From Nostoc commune NIES-4072 (GTDB lineage: Bacteria > Cyanobacteriota > Cyanobacteriia > Cyanobacteriales > Nostocaceae): a stretch of DNA of 64,000 nt. Positions 1 to 8,065 of this stretch are shown here, in pieces. The position numbers and the translations under genes were made by a program. The first letter of the stretch is position 1. Each line of letters starts with the position of its first letter. The notes beneath the pieces were generated by a model. That model saw only the letters and a list, made by a program, of their open reading frames with translations. It did no database searches and was not told the origin of the DNA. The stretch spans positions 434,001 through 498,000 of the forward strand of contig NZ_BDUD01000001.1 in the NCBI RefSeq assembly GCF_003113895.1. The letters run 5' to 3'.

Positions 1-142
1 TGATCATGACTGCCTAGAAATGATTTTAATGCGAGTCGAAGTGCGCGGTTTGAAATTCAAGATTCGCAACCAGAAGCCTCTGAATTTTTTGGTCAAGGAC
101 TATGAAGGGCGGGTTATTGAGGTGGCTGAAGTAGCGAATTAG
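1..142 (+). CDS. C-terminal end of an unidentified protein (partial)
   Basis: An open frame enters from the left edge (codons begin at base 2) and stops with TAG at 140-142, giving 46 residues that end in VIEVAEVAN. The piece is rich in Arg, Lys and Val and contains no motif I recognise. It reads toward a clear intrinsic terminator at 168-202, which supports it as the true 3' end of a gene. Function unknown; the rest lies outside the window. Confidence 0.6.
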   Translation, partial: DHDCLEMILMRVEVRGLKFKIRNQKPLNFLVKDYEGRVIEVAEVAN

Positions 143-167
143 GCGTTATATTCTAGATTATTTTAAG

Positions 168-202
168 TTGGGTGGGGTGTGTAGCTCCACCCAATATTTT
201 TT
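168..202 (+). terminator. Rho-independent terminator
   Basis: TTGGGTGG (168-175) pairs with CCACCCAA (187-194) and is followed by TATTTTTT. It sits 26 bases after the stop of the partial gene at the left edge. Confidence 0.75.
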
Positions 203-386
203 CTATAGCAGGTGAAGCGTAGCTTGCTGCCGTAGTCATTGCTCTACAATTGATTATCCAAAATCATTATCGGGTTTTGCTAAATAAAAGCTTATGACCG
301 TTTAAAAGATGTACACATCTCATCTATATGAAATAGACTTCTATACTTGGACTCAAGAGCAGGTTAGCTTGCTCAAAGCTAAAAAT

Positions 387-415
387 GGTGCGTTATGGCA
401 AAGCCATAACGCACC
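387..415. repeat. 13-bp perfect hairpin, GGTGCGTTA family
   Basis: GGTGCGTTATGGC (387-399) and its exact complement (403-415) are separated by AAA. It lies 24 bases beyond the lysS stop codon and may end lysS transcription. The outer GGTGCGTTA/TAACGCACC arms recur in the hairpin at 10178-10203, so this is also a dispersed repeat. Confidence 0.7.
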
Positions 416-438
416 TTAGTGTTTAATGCTTAAGTAGG

Positions 439-2124
439 TCAACTCAACTGTTCAAACTTAAATTTCCCTTTAATGAACTTGTTAAAGTATTGACCTTTAG
501 ACGGTGCATTGTCTAAGTCATCCTTGACACTGGGAGGTACTTTGAAATACTCGTAAACACTTCCACTATCAAATTCAATAGTCAGTGTTTGAGTTTTTGG
601 CTCATAGGTAAATTGCTTAATAACGCTGCCTTCAGGCTTTAGTAGCGGGAAGGCGATCGCATCCCGAATACTGGCACAATCAGTTAATAACATTACCAAC
701 CGATCAATGCCAATCCCTAAACCACCTGTAGGCGGCATCCCGTATTCAAGGGCTGTCAAAAAGTCTTCATCTACACCTTGGGCTTCTAAGTCACCAGCAG
801 CTTTTCTTTCAGCTTGGGCTTCTAAGCGTTCTCTTTGATCGATAGGATCGGTAAGTTCTGAGAAGCTGTTCCCAGTTTCTCGCCCTACGATAAATAACTC
901 AAATCTTTCCACCAAACCAAGTTGAGAACGGTGGGGTTTTGCTAAAGGCGAAATTTCTACTGGGTAATCAATTACAAAGGTAGGTTGAATTAAATTAGCT
1001 TCTACCTTCTCTTCAAAAGCTAAATTCAGTAACTTACCAATTGATTTCGCTTCATCTACACCAGGAATAGCTGCATTTTTACTTGCTATTTTTGCTTCTT
1101 CCAAAGTTTGAAAAGAATTGAAATCCAAGCCTGTAAATTCTTTAACTAAATCGTGCATTGTCACCCGCCGCCAAGGTGGTGTTAAATCTATAGGTTCCCC
1201 TTGGTAGGTGATTTGCAGTGTGCCGAGTACATCTTGGGCGACAGTAGTAATAATCCCTTCTGTCAGCGCCATCATGTCGTTGTAATCGGCGTAGGCTTGG
1301 TAAATTTCAATCGTGGTAAATTCGGGATTATGCCGAGTCGAAATTCCCTCATTACGGAAAACCCGCCCCAATTCAAACACCTTTTCAAAACCACCTACAA
1401 TCAACCGCTTGAGATGAAGCTCTGTGGCAATTCGCAGATACAACTCCATTTCTAAGGTGTTGTGGTAAGTGATAAATGGACGCGCATCTGCACCCCCAGT
1501 CTCACTTTGCAAAACTGGTGTTTCAATTTCCAGAAAATCTCGTTCTTCTAAATAGCGACGAATACCAGCAGTAATTTGGGCGCGACGGCGGAAAGTTTGC
1601 CGCACTTCCGGGTTAACAATCAAGTCAACGTAGCGCTGACGGTAGCGCTTGGCAACATCCGTTAATCCATGCCACTTGTCGGGTAGGGGCAACAGGGATT
1701 TAGTCAGGATAGTATATTGTTTAACGTAGACAGATAATTCGCCCTTTTCAGTCCGTTTAATAGTACCTTTAACTCCCAGGATGTCGCCTGCATCTGTGAG
1801 TTGTTTTAAATGATTGAAGGCATCAGCATCAATATCTGCCATGCTTTCTTGGATGCGATTTTTATCCAAATAAAGCTGAATTGTGCCAGTTTCATCTTGT
1901 AAAGTGAAGAAAGCCAGTTTACCGAAAACGCGACGTGCCATAATACGTCCTGCGATCGCAACTTCTAAATCAACTTCTTCACCACTGGCTAAATCGGCAA
2001 ACTTTTCTTGCAACTGCGCTGCATGATGGGTAGATTCCCAACGATACGCGTAGGGATTAGTTCCTAGCTGCTTGAGTTGTTCTACTTTTTCCAGCCTTGC
2101 GGCTCGGATATCTTCTTCCGACAT
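439..2124 (-). CDS. lysS: Lysine--tRNA ligase, class II, with C-terminal KTSC domain
   Basis: Charges tRNA-Lys with lysine in the cytoplasm. The 561-residue protein has an N-terminal OB-fold anticodon-binding domain (roughly residues 55-160) and a class II catalytic core. Motif 2 is FRNEGIST near residue 260 and motif 3 is GLGIGIDRL near residue 470. Ordinary bacterial LysRS ends shortly after motif 3. Here about 60 further residues form a KTSC domain ([14 protein letters not shown]), a module named after its occurrence at the C-terminus of some lysyl-tRNA synthetases. The ATG start matches the usual LysS N-terminus. Single-gene unit, divergent from the Uma2 gene at 2228; a hairpin lies just beyond the stop. 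Confidence 0.97.
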   Translation of the reverse strand: MSEEDIRAARLEKVEQLKQLGTNPYAYRWESTHHAAQLQEKFADLASGEEVDLEVAIAGRIMARRVFGKLAFFTLQDETGTIQLYLDKNRIQESMADIDADAFNHLKQLTDAGDILGVKGTIKRTEKGELSVYVKQYTILTKSLLPLPDKWHGLTDVAKRYRQRYVDLIVNPEVRQTFRRRAQITAGIRRYLEERDFLEIETPVLQSETGGADARPFITYHNTLEMELYLRIATELHLKRLIVGGFEKVFELGRVFRNEGISTRHNPEFTTIEIYQAYADYNDMMALTEGIITTVAQDVLGTLQITYQGEPIDLTPPWRRVTMHDLVKEFTGLDFNSFQTLEEAKIASKNAAIPGVDEAKSIGKLLNLAFEEKVEANLIQPTFVIDYPVEISPLAKPHRSQLGLVERFELFIVGRETGNSFSELTDPIDQRERLEAQAERKAAGDLEAQGVDEDFLTALEYGMPPTGGLGIGIDRLVMLLTDCASIRDAIAFPLLKPEGSVIKQFTYEPKTQTLTIEFDSGSVYEYFKVPPSVKDDLDNAPSKGQYFNKFIKGKFKFEQLS

Positions 2125-2227
2125 GGTAACGAACTTTCAGGGGGCAAGATTAATTATAGATGCTGCAAAAGTTGAGAGTAAGAGATATTTGCACTTTGCA
2201 GATGATCATATCGCCAAACCAAATACA

Positions 2228-2785
2228 ATGACACAAACTAGAGTGCGCTTGTGGAATGTAGATGAATATCACCGAATGCTTGAGACGGGTATTATCACAG
2301 CCGATGAACGGGTAGAACTGATTGATGGGCAAGTTATCCCCATGAGTGCCAAAAATCCCCCCCATGCAGCGACAACGCTGTGTGCGTCTGATTATCTAAA
2401 GCGTCTGCTAGCAGAAGTTGCCTTAGTTCGGGTGCAAGATCCCATTCAATTAAACCAATACTCGGAACCTGAACCAGATATTGCCGTTGTCCGCATTGAT
2501 GCGCGAAAATACATTGATCATCATCCTGCACCCAATGAAATCTTTTTATTGATTGAGGTAGCAGATACAACGCTAGACAGCGATCGCAAACAGAAAGCAC
2601 CTTTATATGCTAAGGCAGGAATTGCTGATTACTGGATTTTGGATGTGAATCAGCGTCAGATTTATGTTTTCCGCGAACCACTTTTGCAAGGCTACAATCA
2701 ACAATTGATTTTGCAGGAGGATGCAACGTTATCCTTGATTGCATTTCCAGAAATTGAAGTCCAGATTAATCAACTGTTTCCATAA
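2228..2785 (+). CDS. Uma2 family endonuclease (DUF820)
   Basis: A 185-residue member of the Uma2 family, a PD-(D/E)XK nuclease-like fold greatly expanded in cyanobacteria; biological role unknown. Family marks are visible: ELIDGQVI near the N-terminus, EPDIAVV in the middle, then LLIEVADTTLDSDR followed by KAPLYAKAGIADYWILD, which supply the acidic and lysine residues of the fold. The open frame extends upstream to 2072 but that part overlaps lysS on the other strand. The ATG at 2228 gives the standard family N-terminus (MTQTRVRLWNVDEYHRM), so it was chosen. Stand-alone gene between lysS and the DUF1877 gene. Confidence 0.9.
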   Translation: MTQTRVRLWNVDEYHRMLETGIITADERVELIDGQVIPMSAKNPPHAATTLCASDYLKRLLAEVALVRVQDPIQLNQYSEPEPDIAVVRIDARKYIDHHPAPNEIFLLIEVADTTLDSDRKQKAPLYAKAGIADYWILDVNQRQIYVFREPLLQGYNQQLILQEDATLSLIAFPEIEVQINQLFP

Positions 2786-2865
2786 GTTAGGTAACAGAAA
2801 TTGAGTATGAAATTTTTTATCTAGCAATTCTTGATAAATGAGAATAAAATCTATAGTTAAAATAA

Positions 2866-3642
2866 CTAAGTTAAATAAAGTAACATAGCATTTCCCAAAT
2901 TACTTGCTGCTATGTAGTAAGCTGTGATTTCATTGTAGTATTCAGTTAGCCACTCTACTGTCTCTGGTTCTGACCAATCTATAATAGCCACTCGTTCTTG
3001 TTTAACTTCTTCTCGTTTATACCTTGTTATAAAGCCATTTTCTGAAAGTTCTGATAAAGCTTCGGCTACTTGCTTTACTTCATCGGGTATTAAATATCTA
3101 TGTTTGCCATAACCCTCTTTGTTTCCTATTTCTATACCACCCAGGATGGCATTTACTAAGGGTAAATTATCTATATCTAGCGTAGGGCTAATATACTGTT
3201 CTATATACTTTTGATTCCCTAGCATTGGATTAAAAATTTTAAATAAACTCCAATTATTCAAGGAAATTTGGGGTAAGTTCCTTGAGGAGTTTTTACTTAC
3301 TAAAAAAGACAATTTATCTGTATGAGTGTATCCAGTAAGTAAAAAATGTAGTTCGTGCCACGATTTACCTAAAGATAATTCTGAAATTTGCCATTCCTTC
3401 AAAAACTCTGCTCTTGTGTTTTCTCTTTGCTGATTATCTGTCCACTTAAATTCTTTAAATTTATCCTCTGACTGTTGCTGAATATTAAGCCTTGAATTAC
3501 CTGATATATAAATAGCTTCTTCCCAAAAATAAGACTCAGCCAAATACTTAGCACTAAAAAATATATCCAAGAGAGATGAATTTATTTTAAATTTATCTAA
3601 CATTACAGGTGATATTTGCTTAAGTTCACCTACAATACCCAT
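2866..3642 (-). CDS. DUF1877 family protein (YfbM-like)
   Basis: A 258-residue protein matching the DUF1877/YfbM pattern: MGIVGELKQIS at the N-terminus, then SWHELHFLLTG, LVNAILGGIEIGNKEGYG, HRYLIPDEVKQVAEAL, and a C-terminal LGNAMLLYLT. Family function is unknown; members are soluble and sporadically distributed. The gene is AT-rich with few HIP1 sites compared with its neighbours, which could mean later acquisition, but composition is weak evidence. No neighbouring gene suggests a role. Confidence 0.88.
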   Translation of the reverse strand: MGIVGELKQISPVMLDKFKINSSLLDIFFSAKYLAESYFWEEAIYISGNSRLNIQQQSEDKFKEFKWTDNQQRENTRAEFLKEWQISELSLGKSWHELHFLLTGYTHTDKLSFLVSKNSSRNLPQISLNNWSLFKIFNPMLGNQKYIEQYISPTLDIDNLPLVNAILGGIEIGNKEGYGKHRYLIPDEVKQVAEALSELSENGFITRYKREEVKQERVAIIDWSEPETVEWLTEYYNEITAYYIAASNLGNAMLLYLT

Positions 3643-3694
3643 ATATATCTCCTTTTTATTTTAAAGGGGGAATTAATAATGAGATACCTAGAAT

Positions 3695-3719
3695 AAAAAA
3701 GTGCGATCGCTAGATCGCA
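3695..3719 (-). terminator. Probable terminator of the gene at 3803-4228
   Basis: On the minus strand TGCGATC, loop TAGC, GATCGCA is followed by C and six T. The stem contains a HIP1 octamer. It lies about 85 bases after the stop of the exported-protein gene. Confidence 0.55.
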
Positions 3720-3734
3720 TTTTATCCAAAAGAC

Positions 3735-3769
3735 TGTCATAGAAAATATGATTGATATCTTCTATGACA
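3735..3769. repeat. 10-bp inverted repeat
   Basis: TGTCATAGAA (3735-3744) and TTCTATGACA (3760-3769) form a perfect stem with a 15-base loop, between the exported-protein gene and its probable terminator. Confidence 0.5.
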
Positions 3770-3802
3770 ACGATTCAATAATCTAATGTACTAGTCAAAC
3801 CT

Positions 3803-4228
3803 TTATTTATGATCTAGTGTTAGCGAATGCCTAGATGAAATTGCTTTCATTTTCAAGTTAGTAAATTGCACGGTCGCCTTTACAAAATCTTGCTGTTCTG
3901 GTTGCAAATGCAGTTTTTCTAGGGCTTGATTGATATTATTACCAGCCCGGAGATTGCGATTAAGTTGGGCACGTTGCGATGTGTTTAAAACTGCCTCGAT
4001 TTCCCTGTTTCTTCTCTGACGCACAGCCTGGAGTTCCTGGCGTTGTAAGGGAGTCAGGTTAATCTCCGACGAAGTGGAGTAGCTTGCAGTTTTGGTAGTT
4101 TGGGCGGAAATAACACCAGAAGTAGTATGGAGTTGAACGGGTGCAGCTAAGGCAATTCCCGGCATGGAAAGGACAAGAGCCAGAATAGCAGCGAACACAG
4201 AAAGCCGTTTTGTCAAGTGAATTGCCAT
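3803..4228 (-). CDS. Small exported protein, Spy/CpxP-like helical type
   Basis: A 141-residue protein with a clear signal peptide (KRLSVFAAILALVLSMPGIALA) and therefore likely periplasmic. The mature part is helical and carries LTPLQRQELQAVRQRRNREIEAVL followed by NTSQRAQLN. This resembles the LTxxQ repeats of Spy/CpxP-type periplasmic chaperones, which pair an LTPEQ helix with a second such helix. I infer a periplasmic stress or chaperone-like role from this pattern only; the similarity is short and the protein may be a cyanobacterial orphan. Stand-alone gene. Confidence 0.7.
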   Translation of the reverse strand: MAIHLTKRLSVFAAILALVLSMPGIALAAPVQLHTTSGVISAQTTKTASYSTSSEINLTPLQRQELQAVRQRRNREIEAVLNTSQRAQLNRNLRAGNNINQALEKLHLQPEQQDFVKATVQFTNLKMKAISSRHSLTLDHK

Positions 4229-4688
4229 ATTCAGAAATGCCTACATCTAATTTAATGCTGAGATATAGTTAAGCAATCTTCAAGCCTTAATTTTGAATCT
4301 TGAATTTATCCATCCCCAAGAGGATGGTAGTTTAGCTAGAAAATATTATCCGCTTTAAGGGAATCTAAAAAAACTAGAATGGCAAACTTAACTGAATTAT
4401 TTTTGCTAAAATCCAGACTCAAATTCAAGTTTTTACAAAATCATCACTTAATTGCTCATTTCTGTTAATCTGTCAACGCGTAAGTCGTGCAAGTAGCTCG
4501 TGATTTTATTTTAGAACACCTATCACAGAAGTTTGGCTTGAGTGCATAATATTAATTATCTGTCAAGGTGTAAGTTCTAAATTTAATTTCTGGAAATCCC
4601 TAACACAAAGTATGTGCTAAAAGAGATATAAATATTGCATTAGGCAAATCTAACGCACTATATATATAACTTCATTTAGTACTCAAAA
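4229..4688. other. Intergenic region without a gene
   Basis: AT-rich spacer between two leftward genes; it should hold the promoter of the gene ending at 3803. The only structure seen is a spaced direct repeat: TGTCAACGCGTAAGT at 4471-4485 and TGTCAAGGTGTAAGT at 4561-4575, exactly 90 bases apart. No gene recognised. Confidence 0.5.
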
Positions 4689-5651
4689 CTACTCAGACCT
4701 TTTCATTCTGTTAATTTCCCGTTGTAATTCTTCAATTTGACGGCGTAAAGTTTCTGTTTCATTGGCGGAAGATTCTGCTGCAACATTTACAGATCCGGAA
4801 GCAGGCGATCGCTGATAATTCCCTCGGCGAATTTGCTGGTATTCTTCTGATACTGCCCACGCCCGTAAGTAATGCAGGCGTTCCACTGGGAAAGGATGGC
4901 TTAATAGCGTACCCTGAGCGCCATTGTAAATCAAAAATTTATACAACTGATTTAGTCCATCTTCATCCAGTGCCTGATAATTTTCTGACTGCTTGATAAA
5001 CTCTTGTAAACTACATTCATTGGCATATTTGTTACTACCACCAGAGAGTTTCATCATCGTTGACATAACGGGATTCAAGTCATCCATGACTAGTAGTGCG
5101 GCGCGATCTGACGATAACTCGGCTTTACGCCGCCACTCAAAAAAGCCGTAAATCAAGCCTTGTGTGACAATATTACCGATGCCGAAGGTTAATTCTCCCA
5201 AAGCGGAAGCAGCACTCATCGCCCACATCGCCATTTGAATTAAAATAGTATGACCACATTTAATATGCCCCAGTTCATGGGCTAGCACCGCCCGAATCTC
5301 GGCTTCGTCTAGTAAGTCTAGTATCCCTGTATTTATGACTATGTAAGGATTCTCTTGCCCCAGCGCATAGCTATTTGCTTGGGGATCTTGCGAGACAAAC
5401 AGTGTCGGTTCTGGGTAAATGTCCAAATCTCGGACGCATTCCCGAAACATCTGGTAAATAGTGGAATATTGACGCGGCCCGACTTGGATGGTGTTACCCA
5501 TTAGATAGATGAACTGAGGGCGTTCGTAGATAAATTCCACAAATTTACGAGCAATTAAATCAAATCCCGGTAAATTTCGTAAAGCTTGCTCGGCTTGGCG
5601 ATCTAGTGGATGCCTAAAGGCTTCGCTGGAAATTCCTGTGTAAGTTGGCAT
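4689..5651 (-). CDS. M48 family zinc metallopeptidase
   Basis: A 320-residue protein with the HExxH zinc motif HELGH at residues 125-129, in the typical M48 setting (EIRAVLAHELGHIKCGH), and a downstream ERRAELSSDRAAL-like segment (WRRKAELSSDRAALL) supplying the third ligand region. The segment after the motif (residues about 133-170) is hydrophobic and may associate with the membrane. The C-terminus ends in a charged coiled coil (ETLRRQIEELQREINRMKR). Family members degrade damaged membrane or exported proteins, or act as chaperone-like proteases; the substrate here is unknown. ATG start with the usual cyanobacterial N-terminus MPTYTGISSEAFRHPLD. Confidence 0.92.
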   Translation of the reverse strand: MPTYTGISSEAFRHPLDRQAEQALRNLPGFDLIARKFVEFIYERPQFIYLMGNTIQVGPRQYSTIYQMFRECVRDLDIYPEPTLFVSQDPQANSYALGQENPYIVINTGILDLLDEAEIRAVLAHELGHIKCGHTILIQMAMWAMSAASALGELTFGIGNIVTQGLIYGFFEWRRKAELSSDRAALLVMDDLNPVMSTMMKLSGGSNKYANECSLQEFIKQSENYQALDEDGLNQLYKFLIYNGAQGTLLSHPFPVERLHYLRAWAVSEEYQQIRRGNYQRSPASGSVNVAAESSANETETLRRQIEELQREINRMKRSE

Positions 5652-5669
5652 AATTCAGGGTATTGGGTA

Positions 5670-5735
5670 ATTAGTCATTAGTCATTGGTCATTAGTCATT
5701 AGCAAAGGACAAATGACTAATGACAAAGGACAACA
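5670..5735. repeat. STRR array (GTCATTA heptamers) with inverted partner
   Basis: Tandem (A)TTAGTCA/TTGGTCA heptamers at 5670-5702 are followed by the complementary series AATGACTAATGACAAAGGA at 5710-5730, so the whole can fold back. Short tandemly repeated repetitive sequences of this kind are typical of heterocyst-forming cyanobacteria. Confidence 0.75.
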
Positions 5736-5789
5736 TAATAGAAATGGGGCTTTGTTCGTAAAAGTCACTTTGTATGGAATTAAAAGCGT

Positions 5790-7352
5790 GTGATTGAGGC
5801 AGAAGTTCATTTTTCATTACATAACTTTTTGCGATCGCAGGCGGGGTTCCCTTCCTGGCCCCATCATTTGACGATGGCACGGTTGGTAGCACGCGCCTTG
5901 CGCCTGGGGCGTAGTGCCCTAATTCAAGTAGGGGCAGTTTGTGGCTATCAAGGGCGATATCGCACCAGTTTCGTAGCATCAGCCCTAATGTGGCATGGCC
6001 CTGTAATTATTGTTGCTCAAGAAGCGGTGCAGCAACTTCTGCTGCGGGTGGAAATTCCCCGTCTACAGCAGTGGCTACCAGCCAACAAAGCGATTAGGAC
6101 AGGTGACGCTTGGCCTAGTGCTGAGTTCCAAGGGCTACTGTTAACCTCCCCAGAAGCTTGGTTAAAAGGACAATTTGCTGGTGGCTCTTGCTTTCCCCAA
6201 GGCATCCCCACAATTATTGATGGAGTTGATGATTTAGAAGATTGGGTGCGTCATCAACTTACCCAAGATATTCAACCCGATGATTGGGAGCAACTCATAC
6301 TGGCTTGCCCAAATCAAGCTGAGGCGATTCGTGAAGCAAGGATACAACTTACACACCAACTTTTTCAGCATCCTGTCAATCCATATCAGTGCTACCTAAT
6401 TTCTCAGCCAGAAATAGAAATTTTGAGTCGTCTGTATTTAGCTTTAGATCAAGCCAACCTCCCAGATAATTGGAAAAATTTCTGGCAGCAATTTCAAACC
6501 CTTGATGAAAATCTTTCCCCCCCTGCCTCCCCTGCTTCCCCTGCCCTCTTCTGGGCAACTATTGCCCATCGACAAGGTTTATTTTCTTTACACTACGCCC
6601 CAATGGAATTAGGTGAAATCCTCTCACCTATTTGGCAGCGACAACCAGTAGTTTTAATTGGTAGCGCTATTGAACCGGAAACTGAGGCTCCTCTTTTCCG
6701 AGAGCGCCTTGGTTTGGACGATTTAACTTGCCTGAAGTTCTCTGCGGATCAAGCAGAAGCAATTCAACTTTATGTACCTTATAAGTTGCCCCTACCCAAC
6801 ACGCCAGAATTCCAAGCGGCATTTATTCACAAAGTCCGCACACTGGTTTGTCTAAGTGCTACAGCACCAGGATTAACGGTTGTCTTGGTGGGGGATGTAC
6901 CACTCAAGTCTCAAGTTGCGACAATTCTGGCTTCAGAATTTGGTTCGCGGGTGCAAGTAGAAAAAACTTGTTTAGATGAAAATGGTATTTTGATTAGCGG
7001 TTGGGAATTTTGGCGAGAACATCAGCGAGTCTTGCCAGCACCCCATCTGTTAATTATTGCTACTTTACCTTTACCATCTTTGGAAAATCCGTTAGTGGCT
7101 GGTAGGGTAGCTCGTTATAAGCGATCGCATCAAGATTGGTTCCGTTTATATTTGTTGCCAGCAGCCTTGAGTGAATTACAAAGAGCGATCGCTCCAGTCC
7201 GAGAAAGTCAAGGTATTGTTGCTTTACTTGATAGTCGTGTAGTTAATCGCAGCTACGGCGCTCAAATTCTAGCTGCCTTAAGCCCTCTGGCCCGCATTAA
7301 CTATCTTGACCCCAATCTGTTTTCTAATACCGATGAAGAAAATTCTGCTTAA
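5790..7352 (+). CDS. DinG/XPD-like helicase homologue with degenerate ATPase motifs
   Basis: A 520-residue protein with the overall order of a DinG-type SF2 helicase. The C-terminal part is clearest: LLPAALSELQRAIAPVRESQGIVALLDSRVVNRSYGAQILAAL matches the DinG motif VI region, where family members have a QGRLIR segment followed by an LDxR and YG block. The position expected for Walker A reads ALIQVGAVCGYQGRYRTSF, with no GKS/T, and the expected DEAH box reads IDGVDDLE. I infer loss of ATPase activity, so the protein may act as a DNA-binding or regulatory paralogue. Starts at GTG; no neighbour in the same direction. Confidence 0.7.
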   Translation: MIEAEVHFSLHNFLRSQAGFPSWPHHLTMARLVARALRLGRSALIQVGAVCGYQGRYRTSFVASALMWHGPVIIVAQEAVQQLLLRVEIPRLQQWLPANKAIRTGDAWPSAEFQGLLLTSPEAWLKGQFAGGSCFPQGIPTIIDGVDDLEDWVRHQLTQDIQPDDWEQLILACPNQAEAIREARIQLTHQLFQHPVNPYQCYLISQPEIEILSRLYLALDQANLPDNWKNFWQQFQTLDENLSPPASPASPALFWATIAHRQGLFSLHYAPMELGEILSPIWQRQPVVLIGSAIEPETEAPLFRERLGLDDLTCLKFSADQAEAIQLYVPYKLPLPNTPEFQAAFIHKVRTLVCLSATAPGLTVVLVGDVPLKSQVATILASEFGSRVQVEKTCLDENGILISGWEFWREHQRVLPAPHLLIIATLPLPSLENPLVAGRVARYKRSHQDWFRLYLLPAALSELQRAIAPVRESQGIVALLDSRVVNRSYGAQILAALSPLARINYLDPNLFSNTDEENSA

Positions 7353-7362
7353 AGTTCAGTTA

Positions 7363-7391
7363 TCAATGCCCCATGCCCCATGCCCCATGCC
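7363..7391. repeat. CATGCCC repeat array
   Basis: Tandem ATGCCCC heptamers, one of several copies in this window (others near 40000, 42910, 45180, 46610 and 57510). No coding role. Confidence 0.75.
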
Positions 7392-7525
7392 CAATTTAAA
7401 TTTTGTCAACCAAAGTGCGATCGTCTAAAACCAAGCACTATTATCAGTTTATTGCCTCTCGATAGCTATGATTCCTGGCAAGATAAATTTAAATAGAACC
7501 TAAGTAAAAATTTGAGTTGCTGATT

Positions 7526-7747
7526 ATGGGTGAAGCAAAGCGTCGTAAAACCACATTAGGGGAAACATACGGTCAAGAGAAAGAGACTCGCATCTTGCCT
7601 TGGCTTCCCATCACAAAAAAGCAAGCCGAATTATTTGTCAGTTGGACAAGTCGTGGTGCTTGGATAGGCATTGTTCTTATGGTTGTAGCATGGGCAACTA
7701 TCCGTTTTATCGGTCCAGCCTTCGGTTGGTGGCAAGTAGTCTACTAA
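7526..7747 (+). CDS. DUF2839 domain small membrane protein
   Basis: A 73-residue protein that begins MGEAKRRKTTLG and ends WATIRFIGPAFGWWQVVY, the hallmark of cyanobacterial DUF2839 proteins. One hydrophobic helix (about residues 45-68, GAWIGIVLMVVAWATIRFI) predicts a single membrane span with a basic cytoplasmic N-terminus. Function unknown. The open frame begins at a TTG three codons upstream, but the ATG at 7526 gives the conserved family start. Followed by a 300-base spacer, so probably transcribed alone. Confidence 0.88.
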   Translation: MGEAKRRKTTLGETYGQEKETRILPWLPITKKQAELFVSWTSRGAWIGIVLMVVAWATIRFIGPAFGWWQVVY

Positions 7748-8065
7748 ATGCTGCTGTAGAATAACCCTTTCAAGGTGGGTAAAAATTTTGCTCAATAAAC
7801 TTTAACCTCTTAACTCTGTGTTCTCTGTGCCTCTGCGGTTAAATAAAAGAATTTTTAGCCGCACAGACATGGAGTAGGACACTTGCGTGGGCGGGTTTTC
7901 CGAGTTGAGTAAAGTGTCCGTGGTATAGAGAGAAAAAGAGATTTTACCAGTCAACTTAAAAGGCTGGTCTTAAAATTGGAATTTTCCCGCAGGTTTGGTC
8001 AGTACATGCTCTACGTCTTAGGTCTATCTTTGTAGTATGTAAAGAAGCACTTTTGACCTGAGATT
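7748..8065. other. Intergenic region with a hairpin
   Basis: Contains GGACACTT (7877-7884) paired with AAGTGTCC (7912-7919) around a second small CGGG/CCGA stem; probably a dispersed repeat. The CTCTGTGCCTCTGCGG segment near 7823 resembles the repeats around 24522 and 37750. Should hold the promoter of the peptidase gene at 8066. Confidence 0.5.

Noticed and set aside
2072..2227. Upstream extension of the Uma2 frame
   Set aside because: It overlaps the 5' end of lysS on the other strand and adds residues foreign to the family; the ATG at 2228 gives the standard start.
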